DNA of 64,000 bases from Ruegeria sp. EL01 (GTDB lineage Bacteria; Pseudomonadota; Alphaproteobacteria; Rhodobacterales; Rhodobacteraceae), in the NCBI RefSeq assembly GCF_900313035.1, contig NZ_OMPS01000009.1, forward strand, positions 124,103-188,102. Reading direction: 5' to 3'. Below, in pieces: positions 9,641-18,271 of the stretch. Every line of letters begins with the position of its first letter. The first letter of the stretch is position 1. Both the position numbers and the translations under genes were made by a program. The notes under the pieces were generated by a model. That model was not told the DNA's origin. It saw nothing but the letters and a program-made list of their open reading frames with translations, and did not search any database.

Positions 9641-10195
9641 ATGGGCTTTGTTTTACTGATTCTGGGCGTGGCGCTTTGGTGGGCCGCCCATTTCTTCCAG
9701 CGGTTGCTGCCCGAACAACGGGCTGCGATGGGCGATGCCGGGAAGGGTGCGGTTGCACTGGCACTTGTTGTGTCGATCTTGCTGATGATCTTCGGCTATC
9801 GCATGACGGACTTTATCCACGTCTGGGCGCCACCGACGTTCATGGTCCATATCAACAACCTGTTGGTGTTGATTGCGATCTACATGATGAGCCCCGCCGG
9901 AGCCAAGGGCCGCCTGTTGAACAAGATGCGTCATCCAATGCTGGGCGGGTTCAAGCTTTGGGCCTTTGCCCACCTGTTGGTGAATGGTGATCTGGCCTCG
10001 ATCGTCCTGTTTGGCGGTCTGTTGGCGTGGGCGGTCGCCGAGGTGATCGTGATCAACCGGTCCGAACCAGATTGGACACCCGGCGAACCCGGGACTTATG
10101 GCAAGGACGCGATGTTCTTTGTGGCCTCGATCGTGCTGCTTGGACTGATCGGCTATGTCCATGGGCTGGTCGGCCCTTCCCCTTTCCCATCATAA
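9641..10195 (+). CDS. NnrU family membrane protein
   Basis: A 184-residue protein with about five membrane segments and the NnrU-family features: an N-terminal HFFQRLLPEQR motif, then FMVHINNLLVLIAIYMM, RHPMLGGFKLWAFAHLLVNGD and VAEVIVINR. NnrU proteins were named for a link to nitrite/nitric oxide reduction, and relatives act in zeaxanthin/heme-associated membrane functions; the exact reaction is not established. Here it sits 7 bases after mcl2 in a pathway operon with no denitrification gene nearby, so a nitric oxide role should not be assumed. Confidence 0.88.
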   Translation: MGFVLLILGVALWWAAHFFQRLLPEQRAAMGDAGKGAVALALVVSILLMIFGYRMTDFIHVWAPPTFMVHINNLLVLIAIYMMSPAGAKGRLLNKMRHPMLGGFKLWAFAHLLVNGDLASIVLFGGLLAWAVAEVIVINRSEPDWTPGEPGTYGKDAMFFVASIVLLGLIGYVHGLVGPSPFPS

Positions 10196-10207
10196 GGATT
10201 TGACCTC

Positions 10208-10414
10208 TTGGCCAAGCTCTATCGCCTCCTGACCGAGCAAGACACATCAGCCTTCTGCCACAAGGTCTCGGAGGCGCTGGGCAAGGGGTGGGAGCTTTAT
10301 GGCTCTCCCTCTTACGCGTTTGACAGCGCCAACAACGTGATGCGTTGCGCACAGGCCGTGACCAAAGATGTTCCGACTGATTATTCCTCTGACATGAAAC
10401 TGGGGCAGCAATAA
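10208..10414 (+). CDS. DUF1737 small protein, TTG start
   Basis: A 68-residue protein (MAKLYRLLTEQDTSAFCHKV) matching the short DUF1737 domain, often seen as a beta-hairpin protein of unknown function with the pattern LxxGWxLYGSP (here GKGWELYGSPSY at residues 25-36). The start is a TTG at 10208 with AAGGA ten bases upstream. The stop overlaps the next ATG as TAATG, so it is coupled to mch. Confidence 0.85.
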   Translation: MAKLYRLLTEQDTSAFCHKVSEALGKGWELYGSPSYAFDSANNVMRCAQAVTKDVPTDYSSDMKLGQQ

Positions 10415-11442
10415 TGGCAAAGACCAATCCGGGCCGCTTCTTTGAAGATTATTCTGTCGGACAAGTTTTGCGCCATGCTGTGCCGCGCACCGTAACGATC
10501 GGAGAGCGCGCGCTGTATCACGCGCTTTATCCTGCACGGCACGCGCTGTATTCGTCGGATGAATTTGCCCGGAACTGTGGCCTGCCAGAAAGCCCGATTG
10601 ATGATCTGGCCGCATTTCACGTGGTGTTTGGCAAGACAGTGCCTGACGTATCACTGAATGCGGTGGCGAATCTGGGATATGCCGAAGGCCGCTGGATGCA
10701 ACCTGTTTATCCCGGTGACACGCTGCGATCCGAATCCGAAGTGATCGGGATCAAGCAGAACTCGAATGGTGAAACCGGTGTTGTTTGGGTGCGCACCCGC
10801 GGATTGAATCAACGCGATGACGTCGTTATCGAATACGTCCGCTGGGTTATGGTGCGCAAATCGAACCTGAATGCACCTGCACCTGAGGCGGTTGTTCCGG
10901 AGCTAAAAAAAGCGCTGGCCCCTGAAGATCTGGTGATCCCGCAGGGTCTGGACTTTTCTAACTATAGTTTTGTTCAGTCTGGCGAGGCGCACAGGTGGGG
11001 TGAATACGAAATCGGCGAAACCATTGATCACGTGGATGGGGTGACCGTTGAAGAGGCTGAGCATATGCTGGCCACCCGCCTTTGGCAGAACACGGCCAAA
11101 GTGCATTTCGACCTGACCTTCCGTCCCGACGGACGTCTGATCTACGGCGGCCACGTGATCTCGATGGCGCGCACGTTGTCTTTCAACGGGCTGGCAAACG
11201 CGCAGATGATCGTGGGTCTGAATGGCGGCGCCCATGCTAATCCGTGTTTTGCAGGCGATACGATCAAGGCCTGGTCCGAAGTGCTGGACAAGGCCGAGAC
11301 CGGCGTTCCCGGCGTAGGCGCAGTTCGCCTGCGATTGGTGGCGACCAAGGGTGGGTCGACTTTTGTACTGCGAAGCGAAGACGGCAAATACCTTCCTGAC
11401 GTTCTGTTGGACCTGGATTATTGGGCATTGATGCCCACCTAG
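10414..11442 (+). CDS. mch: mesaconyl-CoA hydratase (beta-methylmalyl-CoA dehydratase)
   Basis: A 342-residue protein made of two MaoC-like hot-dog domains. Length and start (TNPGRFFEDYSVGQVLRHAV) match the Rhodobacter mesaconyl-CoA hydratase, which interconverts mesaconyl-C1-CoA and beta-methylmalyl-CoA in the ethylmalonyl-CoA pathway. A MaoC-type catalytic segment is visible in the first domain (SPIDDLAAFHVVFGKTV, about residues 64-80); the second domain carries NGGAHANPCFAGD near residue 275. It is the last gene of the mcl2 operon and is coupled to the DUF1737 gene. Confidence 0.92.
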   Translation: MAKTNPGRFFEDYSVGQVLRHAVPRTVTIGERALYHALYPARHALYSSDEFARNCGLPESPIDDLAAFHVVFGKTVPDVSLNAVANLGYAEGRWMQPVYPGDTLRSESEVIGIKQNSNGETGVVWVRTRGLNQRDDVVIEYVRWVMVRKSNLNAPAPEAVVPELKKALAPEDLVIPQGLDFSNYSFVQSGEAHRWGEYEIGETIDHVDGVTVEEAEHMLATRLWQNTAKVHFDLTFRPDGRLIYGGHVISMARTLSFNGLANAQMIVGLNGGAHANPCFAGDTIKAWSEVLDKAETGVPGVGAVRLRLVATKGGSTFVLRSEDGKYLPDVLLDLDYWALMPT

Positions 11443-11519
11443 CGTTTTGCTGAAGACTGCCAGCGGCCCGATTACATTCATGTGACTGCAGATTTCGGGA
11501 TACGTGCTAACGTGTTCTC

Positions 11520-12182
11520 ATGGTCTCACTACGCGCCCTTTCTGTCTGCCTGTTCCTCGCCCCTCCGGTCTGGGCCTGTGATCTGGCATTGGCGCTGGCG
11601 GTTGATGTCTCGGGCTCGGTCGACAGCAAAGAGTTTCGCATCCAGATGGACGGGCTTGCCGCCGGGTTGCGCGACCCCATAGTGTCCGAAGCACTGGTCA
11701 GGGGGCAGGCGCAATTGATGCTGGTACAGTGGACGGGCGCGTCGCGCCAGAAGATCACGGTTCCCTGGACACAAATTGACAGTTTTCAGGCGTTGGATGG
11801 GTTTGCTGCACAAGTTTCCTCGGATGCAAGGGTTTGGCGCAATTTTTCAACTGCCATTGGCGAAGCGCTTGAGAAGACAATGGACAGTTTTGAATCTGTC
11901 TCGGAGTGTAAGCGCCACTTGATCGACCTTTCGGGGGACGGGGTTTCGAACGAGGGTGTCGAACCCACGAAGGTGCACAGCGTGTTGCGCAATCGGGGGG
12001 TTACAGTCAATGCAATCGCCATCGAAGAAAGCGAGCCGGACCTGACCGCGTATTTCTTTGAGAATGTGATCGTCGGAGAAGGGGCTTTTGTGGTTTCTGC
12101 GTCTGGATTTGAAGACTACCCGGAACGAATAAGAAAAAAGCTGTTGCGCGAAGTCGTAGAGCAAACGGCCGGGTTGAAGTGA
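11520..12182 (+). CDS. DUF1194 (von Willebrand factor A-like) secreted protein
   Basis: A 220-residue secreted protein with a signal peptide (about residues 1-19, WA-CD junction) and a vWA-like fold. The metal-ion-dependent adhesion motif DVSGS is at residues 29-33, and HLIDLSGDGVSNEG near residue 140 supplies a later vWA strand and loop. Such proteins are called DUF1194 and probably bind another protein or a surface through a divalent cation, but no partner is known. It stands alone between mch and the sdh regulatory region; its stop is 14 bases before the first TGTGATCACA-like site. Confidence 0.85.
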   Translation: MVSLRALSVCLFLAPPVWACDLALALAVDVSGSVDSKEFRIQMDGLAAGLRDPIVSEALVRGQAQLMLVQWTGASRQKITVPWTQIDSFQALDGFAAQVSSDARVWRNFSTAIGEALEKTMDSFESVSECKRHLIDLSGDGVSNEGVEPTKVHSVLRNRGVTVNAIAIEESEPDLTAYFFENVIVGEGAFVVSASGFEDYPERIRKKLLREVVEQTAGLK

Positions 12183-12195
12183 AGCATCGAAGATT

Positions 12196-12283
12196 CGTGA
12201 TCACAATGCTTGGCCCTTGAAAACGCTAACATTGAAGATGTGGAATAGGTTTTGTGATCACGAGTTTATTTGGTGTGATCACA
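12196..12283. promoter_or_regulatory. three TGTGATCACA-type sites upstream of sdhC
   Basis: Sites are CGTGATCACA at 12196-12205 (one mismatch), TGTGATCACG at 12253-12262 (one mismatch) and a perfect TGTGATCACA at 12274-12283. The last two are 21 bp apart, the same geometry as upstream of sucC, and the proximal centre is about 118 bp from the sdhC ATG against about 113 bp for sucC. This supports a shared regulator of succinyl-CoA synthetase and succinate dehydrogenase. The regulator's identity is not visible in this window. Confidence 0.75.
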
Positions 12284-12396
12284 TAACTTGTTAAACTGTG
12301 TTTTTGAGCCGAATTTAAGCACTTTTGCACCTGCAGCACGTGACACAGTGGGAAAAAACGGTAAAACCGTCTGTAGCCAACCGAAAAGGAGCCATC

Positions 12397-12780
12397 ATGG
12401 CCGATGTAAATCGGGGCAACCGCCCACTTTCACCGCACATATGGATTTATCGTCCTCAGCTGACCTCCATGTCTTCGATCATGGTTCGGCTTTCGGGGAT
12501 TGCGGTTTTGGTTTTATCACCATTGGTTGTCTGGTGGCTTTTGGCTGCGGCAACGTCTGAAAGCGCTTTTGTGCCCATAGACAATTTTCTGCGCAGCTGG
12601 TTTGGCGATCTGCTTTTGTTGGGTGCAACCTGGGCGCTTTGGTATCACACGCTGGGTCGTCTGCGTCACGTCATCTGGGACTTTGGCTATTGTCTGGATG
12701 TTGAGACTTCGGAAAAGATGGGTATTGGCATGTTCGTCCTTGCCACCGTTCTAACCATTCTCACAGTGTTTTTGGTGTAA
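12397..12780 (+). CDS. sdhC: succinate dehydrogenase cytochrome b556 subunit
   Basis: Membrane anchor of complex II that binds heme b and ubiquinone. It has 127 residues and three membrane helices. RPLSPHIWIYRPQLTSMSSI is the usual SdhC start region, and the signature YHTLGRLRHVIWD spans residues 83-95; the first His (H84) is the expected heme ligand. AAAAGGA precedes the ATG at 12397. A longer reading from 12325 would add hydrophilic residues not found in SdhC. sdhD follows after 11 bases. Confidence 0.96.
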   Translation: MADVNRGNRPLSPHIWIYRPQLTSMSSIMVRLSGIAVLVLSPLVVWWLLAAATSESAFVPIDNFLRSWFGDLLLLGATWALWYHTLGRLRHVIWDFGYCLDVETSEKMGIGMFVLATVLTILTVFLV

Positions 12781-12791
12781 GGAACTGACTG

Positions 12792-13163
12792 ATGCAATAT
12801 CTGACAGACCGTAAGCGCGCGCAGGGCATGGGGGCCGGAGGTTCGGGAACCCAAGGGCATTGGCGCATGATGGTACGCTCAATGATTATGGTTGTACTGG
12901 TGCCGTTGTTCCTGATCGCCTTGGGCAAAGGCATCGGCGGATCCTACGAAGAGGTACTGGCCTATTTCAGCCGACCTATACCGGTAATTATTGTGGCTCT
13001 GGCGCTGGTCGTTGGTTTGATCCAACTGATGCATGAAGCGCAGGAAGCGATTGAGGACTACGTGCACGGTGTCGCGGAAAAGCTGACAATCGTTGCCACG
13101 CAGGCATTTTGCTACACGTTGATCGCTGCGGGTCTTCTCGCGCTGATCAAGCTCGCCCTTTGA
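12792..13163 (+). CDS. sdhD: succinate dehydrogenase hydrophobic anchor subunit
   Basis: Second membrane anchor of succinate dehydrogenase, 123 residues with three hydrophobic helices (about 34-54, 63-81, 96-121). The GSGTQGHWRMMVRSMIMVVLV start and MHEAQEAIEDYVHG in the second half are typical of alphaproteobacterial SdhD; the His of the MHEA segment is a plausible second heme ligand. It lies between sdhC and sdhA in the standard order. Confidence 0.93.
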   Translation: MQYLTDRKRAQGMGAGGSGTQGHWRMMVRSMIMVVLVPLFLIALGKGIGGSYEEVLAYFSRPIPVIIVALALVVGLIQLMHEAQEAIEDYVHGVAEKLTIVATQAFCYTLIAAGLLALIKLAL

Positions 13164-13187
13164 CCTGCGTCTTAAGGATCCAGAACA

Positions 13188-14996
13188 ATGACACAAGCAT
13201 ATGAATATGAAACCCACGACTATGATGTTGTAGTTGTTGGCGCAGGTGGCGCTGGGTTGCGGGCGACGCTGGGCATGGCGGAACAGGGGTTACGCACTGC
13301 CTGTGTGACCAAGGTTTTCCCGACCCGCTCACACACGGTTGCTGCACAAGGCGGCATTGCTGCGTCGCTGTCCAACATGGGTCCGGATCATTGGCAGTGG
13401 CACATGTACGATACCGTCAAGGGCTCGGACTGGCTGGGTGACACTGACGCGATGGAATATCTGGCGCGTGAGGCCCCCAAAGCGGTATACGAATTGGAAC
13501 ATTACGGCGTGCCTTTCAGCCGGACCGAAGAAGGCAAGATTTACCAGCGCCCATTTGGTGGCCACACGACCGAATTTGGCGAGGGTCCCGCGGTGCAGCG
13601 TACCTGCGCCGCGGCCGACAGAACCGGCCACGCGATCTTGCATACGCTGTATGGTCAAAGCCTCAAGAACAACGCCGAATTCTACATTGAATACTTCGCC
13701 ATCGACCTGATCATGTCCGAGGACGGGCAATGTCAGGGTGTTGTCTGCTGGAAGCTCGATGACGGCACCATGCATGTCTTCAACGCCAAGATGGTGGTGC
13801 TGGCAACCGGAGGCTACGGCCGGGCCTATTTCAGCGCGACCTCGGCCCATACCTGCACAGGTGATGGCGGCGGCATGGTTGCGCGTGCCGGGCTGGCCCT
13901 ACAAGACATGGAGTTTGTTCAGTTCCACCCGACCGGCATCTACGGCTCGGGCTGCCTGATCACTGAAGGCGCGCGCGGTGAAGGTGGATACCTGACAAAC
14001 TCGGAAGGTGAGCGGTTTATGGAGCGCTATGCGCCCCAGTACAAAGACCTTGCACCGCGCGACTATGTCTCGCGATCCATGACCATGGAAATCCGCGAAG
14101 GGCGTGGTGTGAGCGATGAAGGTGATCACATTCATCTGAACCTCAGCCATTTGCCAGCCGAAGCTTTGGCCGAGCGCCTGCCGGGGATTTCCGAAAGCGC
14201 CAAGATCTTTGCCGGCGTCGATGTCACCAAAGAACCGATCCCGGTTCTGCCTACCGTGCACTACAATATGGGCGGTATCCCGACCAACTATTGGGGTGAG
14301 GTTCTGAACCCGACCGCGGACGATCCGACCGCTGTAGTTCCGGGCCTGATGGCTGTGGGCGAGGCTGGGTGCGCATCTGTTCACGGGGCGAACCGTCTGG
14401 GATCAAACTCACTGATCGACCTCGTTGTGTTTGGCCGTGCGGCGGCAATCCGGGCGGGTAAAGTTGTCGACGCAGACTCGGCGAACCCGGTATTGAACCA
14501 GAGTTCTGTGGACAAGGCCTTTGATCGCTTTGACGAGGTGCGTAACGCCAGCGGGTCTGTCGCAACCGCCGATCTGCGCCTTGAGATGCAGAAGACAATG
14601 CAGGCGGATGCCGCCGTTTTCCGGACTGCCAAAACGATGGCTGAAGGCGTCGAGAAGATGACAGCGATTGCCGCCAAGATGGATGATCTCAAAGTCACCG
14701 ACCGTTCCTTGGTCTGGAACAGCGACCTCATGGAGACGCTGGAACTGACCAACCTGATGCCAAGCGCGCTGGCCACCATCGTTGGTGCCGAAGCTCGTAA
14801 GGAATCCCGGGGTGCCCATGCGCATGAAGATTTCGCCGAGCGTGATGACAAAAACTGGCGCGTCCACACAGTATCTCGCGTTGACGGCAACAAGGTCGAT
14901 CTCAGCTATCGCCCGGTGATTGTCGATCCTCTGACCACCGAGGATGCAGGGGGCATCAGCCTTAACAAAATCGCGCCCAAAGCGCGCACGTTCTAA
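13188..14996 (+). CDS. sdhA: succinate dehydrogenase flavoprotein subunit
   Basis: Catalytic flavoprotein of complex II, 602 residues. The FAD dinucleotide-binding motif GAGGAGLRA spans residues 18-26, and the histidine that normally carries covalent FAD is H49 in [11 protein letters not shown]. The catalytic and substrate-binding segments [16 protein letters not shown] and [11 protein letters not shown] are all present. AAGGA precedes the ATG. The partner sdhB does not follow directly: a sulfotransferase-like gene is placed between them. Confidence 0.98.
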   Translation: MTQAYEYETHDYDVVVVGAGGAGLRATLGMAEQGLRTACVTKVFPTRSHTVAAQGGIAASLSNMGPDHWQWHMYDTVKGSDWLGDTDAMEYLAREAPKAVYELEHYGVPFSRTEEGKIYQRPFGGHTTEFGEGPAVQRTCAAADRTGHAILHTLYGQSLKNNAEFYIEYFAIDLIMSEDGQCQGVVCWKLDDGTMHVFNAKMVVLATGGYGRAYFSATSAHTCTGDGGGMVARAGLALQDMEFVQFHPTGIYGSGCLITEGARGEGGYLTNSEGERFMERYAPQYKDLAPRDYVSRSMTMEIREGRGVSDEGDHIHLNLSHLPAEALAERLPGISESAKIFAGVDVTKEPIPVLPTVHYNMGGIPTNYWGEVLNPTADDPTAVVPGLMAVGEAGCASVHGANRLGSNSLIDLVVFGRAAAIRAGKVVDADSANPVLNQSSVDKAFDRFDEVRNASGSVATADLRLEMQKTMQADAAVFRTAKTMAEGVEKMTAIAAKMDDLKVTDRSLVWNSDLMETLELTNLMPSALATIVGAEARKESRGAHAHEDFAERDDKNWRVHTVSRVDGNKVDLSYRPVIVDPLTTEDAGGISLNKIAPKARTF

Positions 14997-15095
14997 GGAG
15001 CGCGGAAATCAGGCAATGGTGTGCACGCGCCAAATACCCAAAGACGACGCGAAGGTCACTGACCATCGTATGCACTGTTGTGTCTGGTGTCGGCC

Positions 15096-15722
15096 ATGAC
15101 TGTTGAAGTGCTGCATTCCGCGCAAGGCGATCCAAAAATCATCCTGATCGGATTGAACAGATGTGCAACGACGTCTTTTCACATGCTGTTTCAGAACAGC
15201 GGGATCCCTTCAGTGCATTGGGTGGATAGCGACGGTGGCAACATTGCTCATCGGATGGTGACGAATATCTCCATGGGTCGCAAACCGCTGGATGGGTTCG
15301 GCACCGTGCATGCATTTACCGACATCGCCTTCGTGAATGTGCGGTTCATGCTGGATGGCGCACGTTTTTTTCGGGACCTGTATGCAGCCTACCCGGACGC
15401 CTATTTCATGCTGAACACGCGCAACCTGGATGACTGGATCTCTTCGCGCGCGCTTCATTCCGGCGGCGCGTATCTCGAAAAATGCTGCAAGGCCAATGGT
15501 CTTACGGCAGAAGAAGTAAAGCAAGGCTGGGCACATATGTATGACGTGCACCATGCCGAGGTTGAAGCGCATTTTGACGGCAATCCCCGTTTCCTGCGCT
15601 TTGACATAGACACGGACGAGCCGCAGATCATTGCGGATTGGCTCGCTCCGGATTTTGATGTGAACATTGTCCATTGGGGACACTACAACCAAGGGGCGTC
15701 CGAGCGCGCCCAGACAGGCTGA
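15096..15722 (+). CDS. sulfotransferase-like P-loop protein inserted between sdhA and sdhB
   Basis: A 208-residue protein resembling small bacterial sulfotransferases. It opens with a P-loop-like phosphosulfate-binding segment, [17 protein letters not shown] (residues 16-32), where the family has G-x-x-R-x-G/A-T-T-S/T. A later segment, [17 protein letters not shown], resembles the 3'-phosphate-binding R..S region. The acceptor is unknown. The ATG at 15096 is preferred over an upstream TTG at 15078. It interrupts the normally adjacent sdhA-sdhB pair, ends about 30 bases before sdhB, and has no promoter that I can see. Confidence 0.8.
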   Translation: MTVEVLHSAQGDPKIILIGLNRCATTSFHMLFQNSGIPSVHWVDSDGGNIAHRMVTNISMGRKPLDGFGTVHAFTDIAFVNVRFMLDGARFFRDLYAAYPDAYFMLNTRNLDDWISSRALHSGGAYLEKCCKANGLTAEEVKQGWAHMYDVHHAEVEAHFDGNPRFLRFDIDTDEPQIIADWLAPDFDVNIVHWGHYNQGASERAQTG

Positions 15723-15753
15723 ATGGCGGCCTTGTGCTGAATGGAGAATTGAC

Positions 15754-16533
15754 ATGGTTCAACTGACCCTGCCCAAAAATTCCCGGATCACCACCGGTAA
15801 GACCTGGCCCAAGCCAGAAGGCGCCGGCAATGTACGTAAGTTCCAGATCTACCGCTGGAACCCGGATGATGGGCAGAACCCGCGTGTGGACACGTATTTT
15901 GTCGATATGGACGCATGTGGTCCGATGATCCTGGACGCGTTGATCAAGATCAAAAACGAGATTGACCCGACTCTGACCTTCCGCCGGTCTTGCCGCGAGG
16001 GCATCTGTGGATCCTGTGCAATGAATATCGACGGGATCAACACGCTGGCCTGTATCTATGGCATGGATGAGATCAAGGGCGACGTGAAGATCTATCCGCT
16101 GCCACACATGCCTGTGGTCAAGGACCTGATCCCTGATTTGACCCATTTCTACGCTCAGCATGCCAGCATCATGCCTTGGCTTGAGACCAAGACCAACCGC
16201 CCGGCGAAAGAGTGGAAGCAATCCATTGAGGATCGCAAGAAACTTGATGGCCTGTATGAATGCGTGATGTGCGCCAGCTGCTCAACCTCGTGCCCCAGCT
16301 ACTGGTGGAACGGTGATCGGTATCTAGGCCCCGCCGCTTTGTTGCATGCTTACCGCTGGATCATCGACAGCCGGGATGAGGCAACGGGTGAGCGTCTGGA
16401 TGAGTTGGAAGACCCGTTCAAGCTGTATCGCTGCCACACCATTATGAACTGTGCCAAAACCTGCCCGAAGGGTCTGAACCCGGCCAAAGCGATTGCCGAG
16501 ATCAAAAAGATGATGGTTGATCGCGCCGTTTGA
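15754..16533 (+). CDS. sdhB: succinate dehydrogenase iron-sulfur subunit
   Basis: Electron-transfer subunit of complex II, 259 residues. Cysteines for the [2Fe-2S] cluster are at 80, 85, 88 and 100 ([10 protein letters not shown]). The ferredoxin-like half binds [4Fe-4S] and [3Fe-4S] clusters with C170, C173, C176, C180 ([12 protein letters not shown]) and C227, C233, C237 ([14 protein letters not shown]). The ATG at 15754 has GGAGA upstream and gives the usual [10 protein letters not shown] start. Confidence 0.98.
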   Translation: MVQLTLPKNSRITTGKTWPKPEGAGNVRKFQIYRWNPDDGQNPRVDTYFVDMDACGPMILDALIKIKNEIDPTLTFRRSCREGICGSCAMNIDGINTLACIYGMDEIKGDVKIYPLPHMPVVKDLIPDLTHFYAQHASIMPWLETKTNRPAKEWKQSIEDRKKLDGLYECVMCASCSTSCPSYWWNGDRYLGPAALLHAYRWIIDSRDEATGERLDELEDPFKLYRCHTIMNCAKTCPKGLNPAKAIAEIKKMMVDRAV

Positions 16534-16600
16534 GACGCTTTTGAGATTGCATTTTCCGACTTGCAGAAAGTGCATGCCCAGCTTGCGAATAAAGAGGATG

Positions 16601-16617
16601 CAGGGCCAGGGGCCCTG
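16601..16617 (+). terminator. possible hairpin after sdhB
   Basis: CAGGGCC, a 3-base loop and GGCCCTG form a perfect 7-bp GC-rich stem about 70 bases after the sdhB stop. No T-run follows, so it is a weak candidate for termination or for protecting the 3' end of the sdh transcript. Confidence 0.35.
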
Positions 16618-16668
16618 TCCTAAGTTCGAGGTAGGGAGGAGTGATGACATTGAATCAGGATCACTCCG

Positions 16669-16815
16669 ATGAATACAAAAAATCACAGTCCGAAATGCGA
16701 TGCCGATGAGGCCTTGAAACTGCTTGAACAGGCTTGGGCTTACTACACGCCGGAACCCGTGCTGGTTGACAAACAGCCCGAGCCACGCTTGTTCGAGTAC
16801 GCCAACGCCGCCTGA
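16669..16815 (+). CDS. small hypothetical protein, 48 residues
   Basis: A short ORF reading MNTKNHSPKCDADEALKLLE and then an aromatic segment AWAYYTPEPV followed by a polar C-terminus ending EYANAA. The regular helix-like first half and absence of rare codons make it look coding, and AGGA lies 9 bases upstream. It has no membrane segment and one cysteine. A second, overlapping 21-codon reading from the ATG at 16644 has a better ribosome binding site (GGGAGGA), so which is translated is uncertain. I do not recognise a family. Confidence 0.5.
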   Translation: MNTKNHSPKCDADEALKLLEQAWAYYTPEPVLVDKQPEPRLFEYANAA

Positions 16816-16867
16816 TACGAGTCATGTTGGGCTTGCCAACACCGGATAGGATGGGCAAAGCAGGGAT

Positions 16868-17065
16868 ATGCCCATTGTTTTGCTTCTTCTTGCCGCTGGG
16901 GTGTTTGCCTATTTCCTATGGCGTGCGCGATCTTCCTCGCTGACCCGCGAGTGTCGGTGGCGCCAGCACCGAAAAGAAGGCGTTTGGATCTGTGCTTTTT
17001 GCGGCGCGCAACAAGAAGGGCCCGAGAGCCCATCAAATTGCTTGCGTAAGACAAGGGACGACTAG
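16868..17065 (+). CDS. small membrane-anchored zinc-ribbon-like protein
   Basis: A 65-residue protein with one N-terminal hydrophobic helix (residues about 3-18, MPIVLLLLAAGVFAYFLWRA) followed by a basic stretch and four cysteines: C29, C42, C45 and C58. WICAFCGA supplies a CxxC knuckle, so the cytoplasmic part may bind one zinc ion. Function unknown. It lies alone between sdhB and deoD, 52 bases after the 48-residue ORF. A GC-rich hairpin (CGGGCAG/CTGCCCG) separates it from the convergent deoD. Confidence 0.65.
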   Translation: MPIVLLLLAAGVFAYFLWRARSSSLTRECRWRQHRKEGVWICAFCGAQQEGPESPSNCLRKTRDD

Positions 17066-17068
17066 CAA

Positions 17069-17092
17069 CCGGGCAGATCGGAAACCTGCCCG
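17069..17092. terminator. hairpin between convergent genes
   Basis: CGGGCAG and CTGCCCG form a perfect 7-bp stem with a 9-base loop in the 33-base gap between the 65-residue gene and deoD, whose 3' ends face each other. Only a short TTT follows on the plus strand, so termination strength is uncertain in both directions. Confidence 0.45.
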
Positions 17093-17098
17093 ACGCGT

Positions 17099-17812
17099 TT
17101 ATGCGGCGTCCGGGAATGCCGCCTGCAACGCGATCTCGACCATATCACCAAAGCTGCTTTCGCGGTCGGCCGACGGCAGGGCTTCGCCTGTCAGTAAATG
17201 GTCAGATACGGTCAGAACGGCCAGCGCTCTGCACTTGTGGCGTGCGGCCAGAATGTACAGCTCTGCTGCCTCCATCTCGACACCAAGAATGCCGTGACGC
17301 ACCATCTGTTCATTCAGATCAGGACGTTCGTCATAAAAGACATCAGACGAATAGATCCCGCCTACATGGGTTGGGGTGCCTTTGGCCTTGGCCGCAGCTA
17401 CGGCGGCCTGCAGCAGCTCCCAATCAGCGCAGGGGGCAAAGTTCATCTCTTTCATGATGCCACGGGACGGCGTGCTGAGAGTGGTCGATGTCATCGCCAG
17501 AATGACATCCCGCACCTTCACTTTGTCCTGCATCCCGCCGCATGATCCAATACGGATCAGGGTTTTTGCATCAAAGTCACGGATCAGCTCGTTCACGTAG
17601 ATCGAAAGGGATGGCATGCCCATGCCGCTGCCCTGAATTGTGACAGGGTTCCCTTTCCAATTGCCGGTGAAACCCAGCATTCCGCGCACGTTATTGACCT
17701 GCTTGACGTCTTCCAGAAACGTCTCGGCCGCCCATTTTGCCCGGTACGGATCGCCGGGCAAAAGAACGGTTTCTGCAATTTCGTCTTTTTCAGCGCCAAT
17801 ATGAATTGTCAT
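17099..17812 (-). CDS. deoD: purine-nucleoside phosphorylase, DeoD type
   Basis: Splits purine (deoxy)ribonucleosides to the free base and (deoxy)ribose 1-phosphate. At 237 residues it is the hexameric DeoD type. Visible motifs are [22 protein letters not shown] at the start (phosphate-binding Gly-Asp-Pro), [25 protein letters not shown] (ribose binding) and [10 protein letters not shown], whose Asp is the catalytic acid. It is preceded on the same strand by the H-NS-like gene, 17 bases upstream. The nucleoside-type ABC transporter at 29-34 kb could supply its substrates. Confidence 0.95.
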   Translation of the reverse strand: MTIHIGAEKDEIAETVLLPGDPYRAKWAAETFLEDVKQVNNVRGMLGFTGNWKGNPVTIQGSGMGMPSLSIYVNELIRDFDAKTLIRIGSCGGMQDKVKVRDVILAMTSTTLSTPSRGIMKEMNFAPCADWELLQAAVAAAKAKGTPTHVGGIYSSDVFYDERPDLNEQMVRHGILGVEMEAAELYILAARHKCRALAVLTVSDHLLTGEALPSADRESSFGDMVEIALQAAFPDAA

Positions 17813-17829
17813 TCCGAGACAAACCCCAA

Positions 17830-18147
17830 TTAGATTTCCAAGTCAGAGATATCAGCGCCTGCTTTCAATGCATCGTGAATCCACTGAGGTTTGCGACCAC
17901 GTCCGGTCCAGGTCTGCTCTGGCACGGCGGGATTGCGGTACTTCGGCTTGGCTTTGGTCCCTTTTGTGCCGCGCGGTGCATCGCCCGACAATTCAGACAG
18001 TGAAAAACCGAATTCAGCGGCGGCTTTCTCGGCTGCCATCAGAGCTTCCCGGCGTTCCCGTTTTTCTGCATCAAAAAGTGCGTTTTCGACATTGCCGCGC
18101 AATTCCAGAAGGTCTTTTCGCGACATCTTTTCAAGGTTCATCCCCAT
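17830..18147 (-). CDS. H-NS/HvrA-like nucleoid-associated regulator
   Basis: A 105-residue H-NS family DNA-binding protein, of the type called HvrA/Spb in purple bacteria. An N-terminal coiled-coil oligomerisation region (about residues 1-50, rich in Glu, Arg and Leu) is followed by a flexible linker and the DNA-binding motif [20 protein letters not shown] (residues about 70-89), which inserts into the minor groove of AT-rich DNA. GGAGAAG precedes the ATG at 18147. Two inverted repeats sit in its upstream region. The protein could silence AT-rich inserts such as those seen in the suc operon, but that is inference. Confidence 0.92.
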   Translation of the reverse strand: MGMNLEKMSRKDLLELRGNVENALFDAEKRERREALMAAEKAAAEFGFSLSELSGDAPRGTKGTKAKPKYRNPAVPEQTWTGRGRKPQWIHDALKAGADISDLEI

Positions 18148-18181
18148 TGCTCTTCTCCGTGAGTGTGTTTTTGGTGGTGGT

Positions 18182-18241
18182 GGGTGCGCGCACCCTAAAT
18201 CCAAGGGACGACATAATCTATCCCCAATAAATCGGGGATAG
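18182..18241. repeat. two inverted repeats upstream of the H-NS-like gene
   Basis: GGGTGCGCGCACCC at 18182-18195 is a perfect 14-bp palindrome. CTATCCCC at 18218-18225 and GGGGATAG at 18234-18241 form an 8-bp inverted repeat with an 8-base AT-rich spacer. They lie 35-94 bases upstream of the H-NS-like ATG and downstream of the ecm stop. They could be operators for its control or, less likely since no T-run follows, a terminator for ecm. Confidence 0.55.
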
Positions 18242-18271
18242 AAACGGGGAATTTATCCGGTAAAGTGACTG

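Noticed and set aside
8787..9764. 325-codon open frame on the minus strand opposite mcl2
   Set aside because: Ser/Arg/Ala-rich translation with no family features; it mirrors the codon pattern of a well-supported gene on the other strand.
12300..12396. ACGGT-AAA-ACCGT repeat close to sdhC
   Set aside because: A short 5-bp stem in A-rich DNA; expected by chance and too weak for a specific call.
14997..15095. decayed sdhB start after sdhA, by analogy with the sucD scar
   Set aside because: AAGGAG and an ATGGT are present, but similarity to the real sdhB start stops after five bases, so there is no real evidence of a second scar.
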